31,288 nucleotides of DNA from Mucidula mucida (Eukaryota; Basidiomycota; Agaricomycetes; Agaricales; Physalacriaceae). This document shows positions 10,163 to 21,259 of the stretch, piece after piece. The stretch's first letter is position 1; every line of letters starts with the position of its first letter. Made by a program: the position numbers and the translations under genes. The stretch spans positions 1 to 31,288 of the forward strand of contig JADNYV010000406.1 in the NCBI GenBank assembly GCA_015501055.1, written 5' to 3'. Below the pieces are notes generated by a model. The model did not search any database. It worked only from the letters and a program-made list of their open reading frames with translations, and was not told the DNA's origin.

Positions 10163-11806
10163 CTACCAGTCATCATCTAAAGCATCTAAATCATCCGACC
10201 AAGGCACTATATCCGAGGGACCCAAAGAATCACTGTATCCAGAGTGAACGGGTGCCGTCTGTGTCCAAGAAAACCCACCACTCTCTAGAGCGCGTAGACG
10301 TAGTAGCAGGTCCGGCGAAAACTCGAATGGATCATCAAAGACAACAGTTAGGGCTTCCAACGTCGGGCGCCTTGCCTCCACCATATCCAGCAGCTCCACA
10401 CTCTTGGTAGGAGTATTTCTGAAAGCCCGTATGTAACCATAAGGTTCATCAATGAAGGATAACAGACGAAGCTTGGGCAGGATGAATGGTTGGGATGTGA
10501 GCGGGGAAATCAGTGGTTCAAAATATTGCACCCGCATTCGCCCACGAACATAGATCTCGAGCTCTTCAAGATTTGCAACCACTTTCATGACTGCAAGCAT
10601 GCTATTCGACGTCGTTTCACCATCAAAGATATGTAGGGTTCGGAGGGATAAGAAGTCGGAACGACCCAACTTCATAACCACCAGCATGGTCCGGGGAACA
10701 TTGGATGGGGAGTCGTCTGGAATACGTCGGGTCGCGTTCTTGCATACCAGCTTCTCCAATGCTGGAAGACGTAACAAGGAGATAAGCCTGGCATTGTCCG
10801 TGGACAGGAAACGGAGGGATGGTAAAAGCGGGTAACCTTTACGCGCTGCCTCTGCTTTGTTTGATAGACCAATGGCAGTATCGCATTCTACCGTCAAATG
10901 CTCCAATGACCACGCATTGTCGAGAGCTGGTAAAAACTCGCGTGTTACTGATCCAGCACCGATGTTGATAACGGAAAGCTGTGACCATGGGATATCCAAT
11001 ATATGCAGTTCCCCGCCAAGCAATTCGACATGATTCAAGTTTGGCAACGTGGAGAACAGAGTGGTAATCGAGCTGAAGTCCACATTATCCGGACGGGTGA
11101 TATGGAGCCTATGCAACAAGGCAAGCTGGCCCCGCACCGAAGGAAGCTCCGAGACAAGAAGCTCGTCCAAATACAAGCCAACGCGAAGCCATCTATGGGC
11201 TTGGGCCATAAGACATCGGTAAATTGACAGTGAAGCCTCCGGATTGAAACTGCTATGAAGTTCAACCGAGAAGGAAAGGGGGATTTGCCGAGTGCGTGAG
11301 AGGGCAATGGGTAATAAGCGAGACGCATGCCGAGTGTCGTGAGGAAAGCAGATGGAGAAGGATGACCATAACGCTGGGCATTCAATGATGACATCCCTCC
11401 ATCGACGACAGACATGCGAGATACCCCACGGACTGCAGTGAAAGGATGTGAGCGAGAACGCGTATCCATCGCCGGTCGATGTAAACGAATGTTGGAAAAT
11501 TTGAGTGAAGACTTCTGTAGGTAGCCGGCGAATGGGTGACATGGTAGCCTTGTGAGCGCTGATATAGTCCTCCACCTGAACTAAGTCTTCTTCCGCCTCG
11601 ACAAGAGCAGCGCGTAGCGCGACAACTCGGGCACGACACTGGTCGCGAGCAGTGGACGCGATATGAAGGGCATTTGTGGTAACCTTGATATCCGAGTCTG
11701 ACAAAGGCTCGTTATGGCGCGTCGGGGATAGGAATGAAGCAGATGAGAAACGAAGAGCTGGGCGGAAATCCTTGTCTTGCCAAGAACTAGCAGAAGGCCC
11801 ACTCAT
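10163..11806 (-). CDS. F-box/LRR-type protein, 547 aa, single exon
   Basis: From the chosen start MSGPSASSWQDKDF the layout is: a disordered head; a heptad-like helix (ARVVALRAALVEAEEDLVQV, residues about 55-85); the F-box (SPIRRLPTEVFTQIFQHSF, then ISHVCRRWRDVIIECPALWS, residues about 90-155); and a leucine-rich region with LPNLNHVELLGGEL and LPALEKLVCKNATRR type strands. The C-terminus is acidic (SDDLDALDDDW). A coiled coil before an F-box is a standard design in Agaricomycetes. The frame is open further to a Met at 11980, but those 58 residues look non-coding. Likely role: substrate adaptor of an SCF ubiquitin ligase, inferred from family only. Confidence 0.85.
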   Translation of the reverse strand: MSGPSASSWQDKDFRPALRFSSASFLSPTRHNEPLSDSDIKVTTNALHIASTARDQCRARVVALRAALVEAEEDLVQVEDYISAHKATMSPIRRLPTEVFTQIFQHSFTSTGDGYAFSLTSFHCSPWGISHVCRRWRDVIIECPALWSSFSICFPHDTRHASRLLPIALSRTRQIPLSFSVELHSSFNPEASLSIYRCLMAQAHRWLRVGLYLDELLVSELPSVRGQLALLHRLHITRPDNVDFSSITTLFSTLPNLNHVELLGGELHILDIPWSQLSVINIGAGSVTREFLPALDNAWSLEHLTVECDTAIGLSNKAEAARKGYPLLPSLRFLSTDNARLISLLRLPALEKLVCKNATRRIPDDSPSNVPRTMLVVMKLGRSDFLSLRTLHIFDGETTSNSMLAVMKVVANLEELEIYVRGRMRVQYFEPLISPLTSQPFILPKLRLLSFIDEPYGYIRAFRNTPTKSVELLDMVEARRPTLEALTVVFDDPFEFSPDLLLRLRALESGGFSWTQTAPVHSGYSDSLGPSDIVPWSDDLDALDDDW

Positions 11807-12196
11807 GCTTAGAGAGAACTGCTGTGGTACGTGAGAAAGAGCACTCCAAGCAAGCAGCGCAAGATACACACGAGATGGAGGAAATCTTGCTCGCTGTTCA
11901 GTGTATGGTACGTTGTAGAGACAGGCTGAACCTCGGTCCCGTCTGCTCGGACCGATCGCCGAGCCTAACGGCGGCCTCAATGCTAGATTAACCGCTTAAC
12001 ACAAGCGTAACGACAAATCTATCGCAGATTCTCAACGAGTTTTGTAGAGCAATCCTTTGTTTCTCTTCTCGCTGCGCCTCACGCTCAGAATCTCAGGCTA
12101 AGTATCTTGATTCAATCTTGTGATCAAGTCAAATAAACTTGTATGAAGTGGTACTAGACCGGATATCAATGGGCTGCTTGCTCGCGATTACCATCG
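11807..12196. other. Divergent promoter region between F-box and MYND genes
   Basis: About 390 bp between divergent genes. No further gene, repeat or RNA was seen. A CTTGATTCAATCTTGTGATCAAG stretch near 12105-12128 is loosely palindromic, but I give it no function. Confidence 0.35.
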
Positions 12197-14093
12197 ATGT
12201 CGCACACGATGGACAAGCAGGAACTTTTTGACGCTCTGAGTTTTCTCGCATCCCCTTCCGAGGAGTCTTCACGCGCTCGCCAAGTTAAAGGGGCACTCGT
12301 ACTACGCTTCCTTTCCACTTTGCATAATCTCTCACCGCCGGCAGTCGCGGATGGACCCATCTCCGCCTCCAATGTTGCCAAAATTGCCCTTGCGATAGAC
12401 GGGCTGCATGTCTACTCCGAGCTGTATCGAGTTGCAGACAACTTCAGGCTAGACAATCACATTCTCTTGCCTTTGTCGCTCATGCAGGCGGCGAAGAAGA
12501 CATGGCCTAGCGTATGGAAATGGATCACATACATTTCATCGTTTGACGACCGGTTCCATATTCTCCGCATGCCAATCAGCATGAACACGGTACAGACACG
12601 TCAGACTCTATCCCTAAAACTTCGCCCCGACGATGAACCCATTCGTTTCTCCGTCAGTTCCAAGATTTCCGTCGGTCACGTCCTATACTCCATCTACTTG
12701 CCGTACAGTGGACGCACGGATGCTACCACGTTGATGAAAATGTGGCAGGCGGCACTTTCGGATGCTGTTGCAGAACGTGTTCTCGCACGCCTTTTGAGCA
12801 CCTCGGCCTGCTCAGATATCGTGAGGCACTATTTGGATTGCCTTCAGCGCTACATGCGTGTCCATGGCCGCGACAAACGATTTGTTCTTCACATTGGATC
12901 TTCAGTCCAGTTCCTATGGGTTATCATTCGGAGAAGTAATAAAGCCCTTGGGTCAGCTGAAAGGATGTATTCGCCAAGCACTTACATATATCTTCTTCCG
13001 GTCTGCGAAAAAGCGCTCAAGATCGCTGCTAACTCACTGCTGGTTGACAACCTTGATCCACTAGGAGTCGCCTCGGTGTTGAATCACTGCTGCAATCTCC
13101 TTGTGTACCTCCCTTTCGTTTGTCCGTGGTACAAACGAGCGCTTCGTAACGGACTATATCAAAGTTTAATCCGCTGTTGGCTCTCTGTCATGGATCAGGA
13201 GGAAATCCCTCCTCCAATCCTTATGTTCGTAGATCACCGGTTAGCTCCAGCGCTGCTGTCTGTACCCGTTCTTCGTACCTTTCTTGCAGTCTGTGACACG
13301 CTTGATGCGCAACACACCTCGCCGACCTGCATTGCAAAAAGGGACAGGTTTCCGAAATGGCGCTTCTTCCTTAGCTTCATTGCATCATCTCAATTCTCTT
13401 GGCGCGCCTGTATACACAGGCATGTATATTGCGGTTCTGTATGTGATAAAGTCTTTTTGGTTAATGTGCTGCGAGTGCTGACTATTCCTCTTCAGAAGGG
13501 AATGGCAAGAGCGACACGTTTTCGCTGCACCGGATGCTAGCGATTGCTCACGGCTATGCCAGAAGAAAGCGTGGCCGGAACATCGTTCTCTCTGCTTGCG
13601 CCACGGCTCGGAAAAGATTCACAGTAAGTCTATAACATGTTATGCTGTCCAATACACTGATGACTGGGATATACCAGCGAAATGGTTAGCTGGAGACTTC
13701 CTTGCGCTTACTCGAAGCGAGGAAGAAGCGTTCCTTCTATCGCGACAATTTTCCTATCTCGATCGTTCCGTGTTACAAGTGCACGTTCTCTCACAACTCC
13801 AGTTGCACAGAGAGCTAGTCAATCATCGCGGTGCACGCGAAATCGAACGGAAGGGGAATGTGCTCGTATTGTGTTTTGATTTTACCAAGCTTGACGATAC
13901 TAAAGAGCTGATCAAAGCAGGAGGTAGAACCTTTCAGGTGACACTGGACAACTCGCACAGCAAACAACCTGGCGTTGATGTGCTGGCGCTGGTGATGTTG
14001 GACAATGCTGGCGTTAACATTACACGCAGAATTCTCGTAGCCCATATGGACTGGGTCGAGTTTTGGGATAAGGATTTCGACCTGCAGAAATGA
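12197..14093 (+). pseudogene. MYND-type zinc-finger protein, copy 1, broken inside the finger
   Basis: Left member of a tandem pair. The N-terminal region (MDKQELFDALSFLASP, ALAIDGLHVYSELYRVADNF, TLMKMWQAAL) is the alpha-helical part of a basidiomycete MYND family. After an intron (13439-13495) the finger begins FRCTGC but hits TAG at 13538. The sister has 15 nt (encoding LMACY) where this copy has 7, so an 8-nt loss removes the third-pair Cys and shifts frame. The rest of the finger (CSRLCQKKAWPEHRSLC) and, after a second intron (13624-13677), KWLAGDFLALTRSEE to FDLQK remain open in the shifted frame. It also lacks about 24 residues near 12693, where the sister reads LPWSFFSSVVTTPGVVEMM. Unless a splice I missed bypasses the break, only a truncated 428-residue protein is made. 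MYND fingers bind proline-containing peptides; the partner is unknown. Confidence 0.7.
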
Positions 14094-14285
14094 ACATGGC
14101 TCTAAGTATTAGTGATTTTCTACTGTTGCGTACATACGAGAATTTAGAATGATCACGTCCTCCTGAATCCCTTGCGATGAAGTGTGGGTATAACTTTCGG
14201 AACTCGGTCCGAAGATCCATCCTCGTCCCACACACAGTGGCACGGTCCCCACTTGTGTTCCCGACTACTAGCACCTCCAGACGAA

Positions 14286-16277
14286 ATGGCAACTTCCACC
14301 CTCTCTTTTGCAAAAGACGAGTTGTTTGATGCTTTGAATGACCTCGCCTCCCCCACGAGCAAACCCTCTCATGTCGCCATCCTCATACGCAAATCTGCAT
14401 TGATCATGCGCTTTCTTTCTATGTTCAAACACATCCCAGTCCCTGCAACCTTTCCTACCGACGACGCCACCTTCTCCCTCTCGCATGTAGCTACTATTGC
14501 GGTTGCCGTGGACGCGCTACACGTCTACTCTGAAATCTTTCGCGTGGCAGACGCCTCTGGGCCTGGCACCTTGCCCACTCACGGCATCGTTCTCCCTTTA
14601 TCAATCATTCAGCCCGCAGAAGACTGCTGGCCCATCGCATGGCAGTGGATATCATACATTTTGACGCTGGAAACTCGGTCCAGTGTCCTCCGGGTGCCAA
14701 TAAACATGAATATGGCCCAGACACGCCACAGCCTTTCCCAGGTACTGCGCCCAGAAGATGTCCTTGTTCATTACTCCATTAGCTCTAAGCTCCATGTCGG
14801 ACATATCCTGTACTCTGCCGTCGCAAACCTGCCGTGGTCCTTTTTCTCGTCCGTCGTGACTACGCCCGGCGTAGTCGAGATGATGGCACGCTTGTATGCT
14901 CCGTACGCCGCACGTACAGACATCACCACGCTGATGAAAATGTGGCACACGGCACCCTCGGATGATATAGCTCAAGAGGTCCTTGACCGTGTCGTGCGCG
15001 TATCGTCATGCACTGATATCGTTAAACTTCAGTCGCGACGCCTACTGTGCTTTCTACAAGCCAATGACCACCCCCGAAGGTTCCTCTTATGGGTGGGATT
15101 ATCGCTTCAGTTCATATACATCATTGTTGGTAAAAGTTTGCCGAGTGATCTATTTGTCGAACAGGAACCCATGATATCCCAATACATCTACATGCTTCCC
15201 ATCTGTGAAGAAGCTCTCAAGGTCGCGGCTCATTCTTTGGACAAACAGCCTATTGACCAGGAGGGAGTCAGCTCTGTTTTGGACCGGTGTTGTCCCTTCC
15301 TTCTCAAATATCCTTACAGTTATTCCTGGTTGAAAGCTGCCATCCGCAGAGGAATGTTCTATAACATGGTCCGTTGCTGGCTGGCAACACCTGAGGAGGA
15401 GGAGCCCCGATTCCTAGAGTTCCAGCCCACTTGTACCTACCTGTCCTTCGCAGTTTGGTTGGGGCACACGAAGCGTACAATCTGGATAGCTTATATTCAT
15501 CTTCTGAATGCATCCAGAGAAGGGAGAGATTTCCTGCATGGAAATCCTTTCTCTTTTTCAGCGAGTCATGCGCCATCACCCTCCATGCATCGTTGGAGTT
15601 TTGGACCCATTGTGACTTCGTACGTGAGTTCTAAAGATACAATATAACGTCGGTAACGTTGATTTAAGTGCAATCGAGATACTGGCACGCGGCAGAAGCA
15701 GAAGCGCTGCGGTGGATGTCTTATGGCTTGTTATTGCTCACGTCAATGCCAGAAGGACGCATGGCAACATCATCGCGCCGCTTGTTTGTCCTGGCGAAGT
15801 GATATTGCTGGAAGTACGTTCATCCTCCTCAACTGTTCTCGCACCTCAAATTTTCACGTAGCAAAATGGTTAGCCGGCGACTTTCAACCCAGTACTGACA
15901 AGTACAGCCCCGAAGAATGCTTTATGCTATCCCACCACCTGTCACGTACGAATCGCACGTTTATCCGGGACTTTACACTCAGTGTCTGTCTGGAGACTCT
16001 GCATAAGCGAGTTGTCGATTATTCCGACCTGTCTCTAGAAGACTCGCGTGACGAAGTGCTGAGCGTACGCTTTAACTTCACAAAGGTGGAAGACTTTGTG
16101 GAGCTAGCAAAAGCTGAAGATGGTATGTTGCGAAGCACGGTGAAAGAGTCATACAGCGGACAATGGGGCGTTGATATCCTGGTTCTTCTCCCAGTTGGTG
16201 GGCCGTTCGACCTGCATACAATTATTGTCTCCCATAAAGACTGGCATTCCTTCTTATTACCAACTGGTGAAAGATAG
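14286..16277 (+). pseudogene. MYND-type zinc-finger protein, copy 2, frameshifted before the finger
   Basis: Right member of the tandem pair, starting MATSTLSFAKDELFDALNDL. It is intact through LPWSFFSSVVTTPGVVEMM, ARTDITTLMKMW and MVRCWLATPEEEE. Near 15410-15425 the frame slips: the sister has about 20 more nt there, and similarity resumes in another frame at PAHLYLPVLRSLVGAHEAYN. After an intron with an AAG acceptor (15620-15668) the finger is complete: CDFVCNRDTGTRQKQKRC, then GGCLMACYCSRQCQKDAWQHHRAAC, with all expected Cys and the H-x3-C end. A further intron (15814-15861) leads to KWLAGDFQPSTD and the C-terminus SHKDWHSFLLPTGER. So the finger is good but the upstream frame is broken. 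Consensus error is possible. Confidence 0.7.
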
Positions 16278-16362
16278 TCATGTTACATAGAAGCGTGCGC
16301 TAAATACAGAAAATACCGACAGATTATGAATAAACAGATTCAGAAGATTTTGGCTTTGAGAA

Positions 16363-17181
16363 TCACGCAGTCAAAACCTTTAGGCCCCGGCCATCGTTAA
16401 CCAAGCCCCTAAACAAGACTTTGCCCACCAAAAAGTCCACCCGTTTGATGCCGCGTTCTTTCTCTTTCGCCGCCGCCGGTCCCAGCGCATTACACCTCCT
16501 CGTGTATGCTTTCGCCACAATCTTCTTCTGCTCGAAGCCCAGCATATCATAATCGTCCTGTGCGATCGGCCGTTGCATGAACCCATACACGGCTTCGAGG
16601 ACATGCCTCAAAGTCAAGGGCGCCCCGCCAGCGGACACATCTAATGGATACTGTGGTAGCACGTCGAATACGAGACGCAGGCCTGCGACAGGAGGGTGCG
16701 TAGCGGGTAGCGCAAGCTCCTGGTCGGGCAATGGCATCTGACTCCCTCGGGCGTCGACGATATAGCGCGGACTAAATTGGGACATGGTCAGGTCAAACCA
16801 AAGTCCATTCCCGCCGGTAGGGGTGAGCCATGGGTTGAGCTGCATCGCAGGTGATAGATTGTGCACGATAGGTGTTTCGAGCCCTTGTCCGCCGATGCCC
16901 CCGAAGCTCTGGGTGCGCGGGCGGTGGCCCATCGGGTGCAAGAAATTTGCGGGCGGGGCTCCAGCGCTTAACGGAGGGTTCCATGATGGTGTGCGCCGGT
17001 GCGTAGCGCGTTGCCAGCCATTGACGGGATCGTATGGAATCGGGCCGCCTGCGTGAACGGGTGGAAGGGGAATAGCGTTCCCGAAGGGAGATGGAGTAGT
17101 GTTTGGAAGGAAGGGGCTTCCAGGAATGAAGGGTGAATTATGAGGTGACGCGTCGGGGACAAAGATAAATGGGTTGGACAT
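16363..17181 (-). CDS. DUF6699-domain protein, 272 aa, single exon
   Basis: The N-terminal 120 residues are rich in Pro, Ser and Gly (MSNPFIFVPDASPHNSPFIP onward) and probably disordered. The C-terminal half has DUF6699 landmarks: LWFDLTMSQFSPRYIV, the AThPPV motif (LALPATHPPVAGLRLVFDVL), then PLTLRHVLEAVYGFMQRPIA and RGIKRVDFLVGKVLFRGL. The family is common and often multicopy in Agaricomycetes, with no known biochemical role. No signal peptide or membrane segment is visible. It converges on MYND copy 2 with 85 bp between stops. The domain call is from pattern memory and should hold; function is unknown. Confidence 0.85.
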   Translation of the reverse strand: MSNPFIFVPDASPHNSPFIPGSPFLPNTTPSPFGNAIPLPPVHAGGPIPYDPVNGWQRATHRRTPSWNPPLSAGAPPANFLHPMGHRPRTQSFGGIGGQGLETPIVHNLSPAMQLNPWLTPTGGNGLWFDLTMSQFSPRYIVDARGSQMPLPDQELALPATHPPVAGLRLVFDVLPQYPLDVSAGGAPLTLRHVLEAVYGFMQRPIAQDDYDMLGFEQKKIVAKAYTRRCNALGPAAAKEKERGIKRVDFLVGKVLFRGLVNDGRGLKVLTA

Positions 17182-18218
17182 GATGAACTGGTTGAAGTGA
17201 AGAAAGTTGGATGTCGATACGTGTCGAGTTTGTTTTTATGTAGGGCGGAGCGGCGGAAATGCGATGATTTGGTGGCTGCGTTCAGTCAGACGACGTGGAC
17301 CTGGTTGTCGCCAACTGTGATAGTGATCTGCAACCAGAAAAATCCTTACGATGTGAACGGAAAGTCTTTGAGACTGGAAGAAGTACACACAAATAAATGC
17401 ACAGGAAAGAGGATCCTCAGTTGTTAGTAATGATGGGAGGGAACAGAGCGAGCACCGCCCTCATGCAAGTTATATCATAAGATTCCACGATTAGACGCCC
17501 GGAGCCTTTAGGCGCCAATGATTGACGCGAAACACGTCGACAAGCGCAATGCATGCTACGCAGGGTTAGAGTACGACATGAAGGCCAAGCGGAGGGTACT
17601 TTGGTAGGAGGGAAGTCAACAGTGCCGACGTGGAAGGCGGTGTTAAGCCGTGATCGCCGCCGGCTTAGCAATGATCGTCGCACTGTTTTGACGCGTCTGA
17701 CGCGCCACAGCATTTATATGTTAGAGTCAAACCACGTATCATTGCTCTCAAAAGTTGAGCTGTTCATATTGCGTTACGAGACCGTCAAGCACGCAAGTAC
17801 TCAACATTGAGGGTGTTGTGTACACAGACTTGATCGTGTAGTCTTCGAAAAGGCAGCCCATCGACATTAGTCCTAGCCGGAGAGAATATTTCATGATCTA
17901 AGGGCAGGCCTACAATGTTGGAAGTCAAAATGACAGTAAAAGGGAATATTTGCTCCTTGGTACCAAAGCTGCTGCACCTGGGCGAAGCGTAGATCACAGC
18001 AGAGGAAGTTATAAGGGAGTATCGAGTATCCTTCAACGAGAGATAAAATCATGTTCGAGAGGTTGGTTTGGTTCAGGACATGGCTGAGCGAGTCGATTCA
18101 AAGGTGTTGGTCTCAACCAAAGTCGGTCGCCTTACCGCTTTCTTTCTTGGTGGCAGAACGTCGTTGTAATGGAGTAAGTAGTACAATACACCGTAGTATC
18201 ATCCCTAGTACCCTGCCC
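17182..18218. other. Intergenic region of about 1 kb
   Basis: It lies between the DUF6699 start and the 3' end of the hydrolase. A minus-strand frame at 17785-18036 reads protein-like (SNIVGLPLDHEIFSPARTN) but has no partners or recognised family. A plus-strand frame from 18051 (MFERLVWFRTWLSESIQ) ends at a GTAAG and cannot be extended. I see no gene I can support. The DUF6699 promoter should be near 17182-17300. Confidence 0.35.
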
Positions 18219-19007
18219 TTAGTGATAGGTCAGTACCCGAAAGAGCATCGCATCAAAGGTAACAGGATCCTGCAAAAACCTAACAAAAGGTGAATACCTG
18301 GTCGCGTGGACGGCACCGAGATATACCCAAAGTGTCCCACACCTGGCAAGAGTATCAACTGTGAACATGAGATCTGTCCAAGTTGTTTCAGTAAACCTCA
18401 TCTTAACGCGCAGTGTGCACTCACCCAATCCCGCAGTGTAAACGGTACATCATGCCGGATCACTTCTTCCTTCTCTCCAGCGACAATAAAAATCAATGGT
18501 GCGGTAGCACTATCGTGTCTTGTTGGGATATCTGCAAACGTTGTCGCGTCCCACTGCGGCAATGTTTCGAGCATGATTTTGATCTTGGCCGCCACCTCAC
18601 CAAACCGATCTGGAGTAAGCGATAACGCCTTATAATCCTTCTCTACGCGTTCAAAATACTCTAACATCGAGCGTCATACGATCGTAGGTGAGAGGACCTG
18701 GTCCATTAAAAGACCTTCCATGACCACGCGAATCGATGGAAATAATGGAGTATTGAGACGATATGGCAGAGGTTTGATGGGCGAAGTAGTTCAAGTTCGC
18801 GAATCCGCCATGCAGGAAAACGACGGGCGGTTTACTGTCGGCAGGCGACAGTGCCAAGCCAGACAGTCCATACCATATCTTTGTTCCATCGTCAATCTCG
18901 ACGTAACCTGTCTTCGATGCTTGAAGCTCTGGTGTAGGAGGATTGGTGAGCCACGGGAGAACGTATGGCGAAGACAAGAGATCTGGACTAGAACAGGATC
19001 CGGTCAT
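18219..19007 (-). pseudogene. Alpha/beta hydrolase remnant lacking the nucleophile region
   Basis: Alpha/beta-hydrolase fold protein. The N-terminal part MTGSCSSPDLLSSPYVLPWL leads to TGYVEIDDGTKIWYGLSG, the oxyanion motif VVFLHGGFANLNYF, and SIISIDSRGHGRS up to TYDRMTLD. Related enzymes continue for roughly 60 residues including the G-x-S-x-G elbow; here the sequence jumps straight to MLEYFERVEKDYKAL in another frame at 18664-18668. The rest is clean: TPDRFGEVAAKIK, IFIVAGEKEEVIRHDV (acid region), an intron, ISCSQLILLPGVGHF (catalytic His), a second intron, and GFLQDPVTFDAMLFRVL with a stop at 18219. With no nucleophile Ser and a frame break it cannot be an active hydrolase as read. It lies 213 bp downstream of the P450 on the same strand. 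Confidence 0.75.
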
Positions 19008-19219
19008 CGAGTGAGATGAGACCACTCGTGCATGAAACACTTCGAGACAAGTTAGGCATGTTTTCCAAACTCGTTCTATAAACCTTCCATGGAGAAGTCA
19101 AGGATGAATTTAGAATTAAGGCTCTGACTACGCCCGTTGTATCGAACGTATTTAAAGAATGACAGGCATACCAGAATCTTGTTGCTGAATAGAAGTGAAG
19201 GCTGTAAGGTAGTATGATG

Positions 19220-21259
19220 TCAAAGATCGGCGCACTCTCTTGCAATGAGAGCAACAGCATTCGCGGAGCGAGGCTGCAAGATACACTTGTAAGGTTTCTG
19301 GTGACTACCCGCCGACCGTGTGAATAGACGAGGAGAAGGTAAGAAGACAACCTCACCTTATTGTACCATCAGTATTCTCATGTTCTGGAAGGACAGGAAG
19401 GCCATTCTCCATGACCGGGGTAACATCGAAGACAGCAAGCGACATGGCTACGAGCATGTATACAGATGCCTCAGCGAGATGGAGACCAGGGCAAATTCGG
19501 CGACCGAATCCAAAACATGCATGTCGGGGATCGCGCTGGACCTCCTTGTCGGGGGTTGGTATGTGGCGCATTGGATCGAATTGCATGGGATCAGGATACA
19601 CGTCTGGATCGTGGAGCATTTGCCTATGGAGAACGTAAATCGAAGCTGAAGAAGTAAAGTCAACGCATCTATCATACCACAAATTGATGATGACGACGGA
19701 TCCTTTCGGTACGAAATAACCGTTGATTTCGCCATCTTCAAGAGCTCGGTGGGGCACACCTAATGGCGCGACGTTGTGCCATCGGAGGAGCTCTGCAGAA
19801 TAGCGCATTAGTTGCGCCTCCCCGCACGTGAACAGTGCGTACCTGTGATAACAGCATTCACGTAAGGTAGATGTTGACGGTCGTTGAATGTCGGGAGGCG
19901 GTCATTGCCCACAACCGCGTCGATTTCAGCCTGTGCCAACTTCTGAACGGCTGAGGAACATTGAAAACCATATAGTCGATTGGTACGCACGACTTACTGG
20001 GGTTCAGCAACATCGCCAAGAAGAAGGCGTATTGTGCTGATACAGTCGTATCGGCGCCAGCTGATAAGAATATACGTTAAGCGGGAGTAGCACCGAGGCG
20101 AACAAGACGGACCTCCGTACATGGACGCTGCCACATGCTTGATATCATCAATATCCCTTGCCGTTAGACTTTCCATATGCTCCATCGAAGCTGAAATGTA
20201 TGAAAGGGGCGCAGTGCCCTCAGCCTATACATGCAATGAGTCGTCATCTACTTGAAAGTTACAAGGCAGCGGCGTACCATCATCTTGCGAGTAAAGTTGT
20301 ACGGGACCTGGACCATATCATCGAACGCCTTCTTCCATTCCTTAGCCAGGATTTGAAAACCTGCGCCCGGAACCCAAGCTGGTACGAAGCGCAGCAGGGG
20401 GAAGACATCGACCATGAATTTTCCTACGACCAAGTCGACAATTGGCAGAGTTCTGATTCAGAATATCAACGACATTACCTGGTGTTGTGGCGATATTGAA
20501 GTTGTCATTCGCGTGTTCAATCAGACTGACGAAAGGATCCTCTTCGTCCTGGACAGTGATACCGTAAGCCAATTTCATGATGATGGAGCCAGAAGTCCTG
20601 CGGTATATGCTCGATAATCAACGATTAAGACGTTCGACACAACTTACTTTCGCAGTTGGTCGTTCAAAACCGCCGGCTTTGTCAAGGAACGCGTCAGGAA
20701 CTTTTTCATTTCCGACTCGACCATGGGCAAAAATCGCTTGAGCGTGAGGGCGGTTCCCATGATGCGAGAAAAGTGCTTTCTGAAGGTGCGAAATCGGTTT
20801 CCGTAGGGCATGATGACAATGGTCTTCGAATATCCAACGAGCTCGCCGCCCATCTCGAGTCTCGGGCGGTCGGAGTAGATGGCGCCTTGGCGGTCCATCT
20901 GCTGCATAACATCCGCCGAGTTGACGATCACCAAGGTCTGACCCATGAGAGAGACCGAACAGATACCACCTAATGAGACTTTAGCTGTCTGAACCGAAAA
21001 ACGACGAGAGGATGCAGATACAGACCGTACTTACGACCCCATTCAGCATAGGTCAACCAGTCCTTGCCTTCGGTGGGCATGTCGAGCACATTCTAAAGGA
21101 AATCTCTTAGTTCGGCTTTGACTTGTGATGCGACCTGAATACCCCAATGAAGGGCAAGCCCTTTGGCCCCGGTGGGAGTGGCGCACGGGGAGGTCGCCTT
21201 AATAGATAGTGCACAAGGAAACCAATGAGGACAGGAAAAAAGACGTAAACGAGAGACAT
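19220..21259 (-). CDS. Cytochrome P450 monooxygenase, 11 exons, apparently intact
   Basis: Microsomal haem-thiolate monooxygenase. An N-terminal anchor ([20 protein letters not shown]) is followed by the hinge [20 protein letters not shown]-helix: [16 protein letters not shown]-helix E-x-x-[14 protein letters not shown], the E codon following a splice. PERF-like region: [12 protein letters not shown]. Haem-binding loop: [15 protein letters not shown] with the ligand Cys. The C-terminus after the last intron (19305-19356) is [14 protein letters not shown] to ECADL. Ten introns of about 46-65 bp all keep frame, including 21093-21142 (first) and one before [12 protein letters not shown] near 19627-19680. 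[20 protein letters not shown] is typical of the basidiomycete CYP64-like clan; subfamily not assignable. Substrate unknown. A CCAAT (21330-21334, minus strand) lies about 70 bp upstream. The hydrolase remnant follows on the same strand. Confidence 0.92.

Noticed and set aside
11807..11980. Upstream Met extending the 547-aa F-box protein by 58 residues
   Set aside because: The extension has no F-box-family character and reads like 5' UTR; MSGPSASSWQDKDF at 11806 is a better start.
17785..18036. Minus-strand frame with SNIVGLPLDHEIFSPARTN
   Set aside because: Protein-like but isolated, with no recognised family, no conserved motif and no flanking exons.
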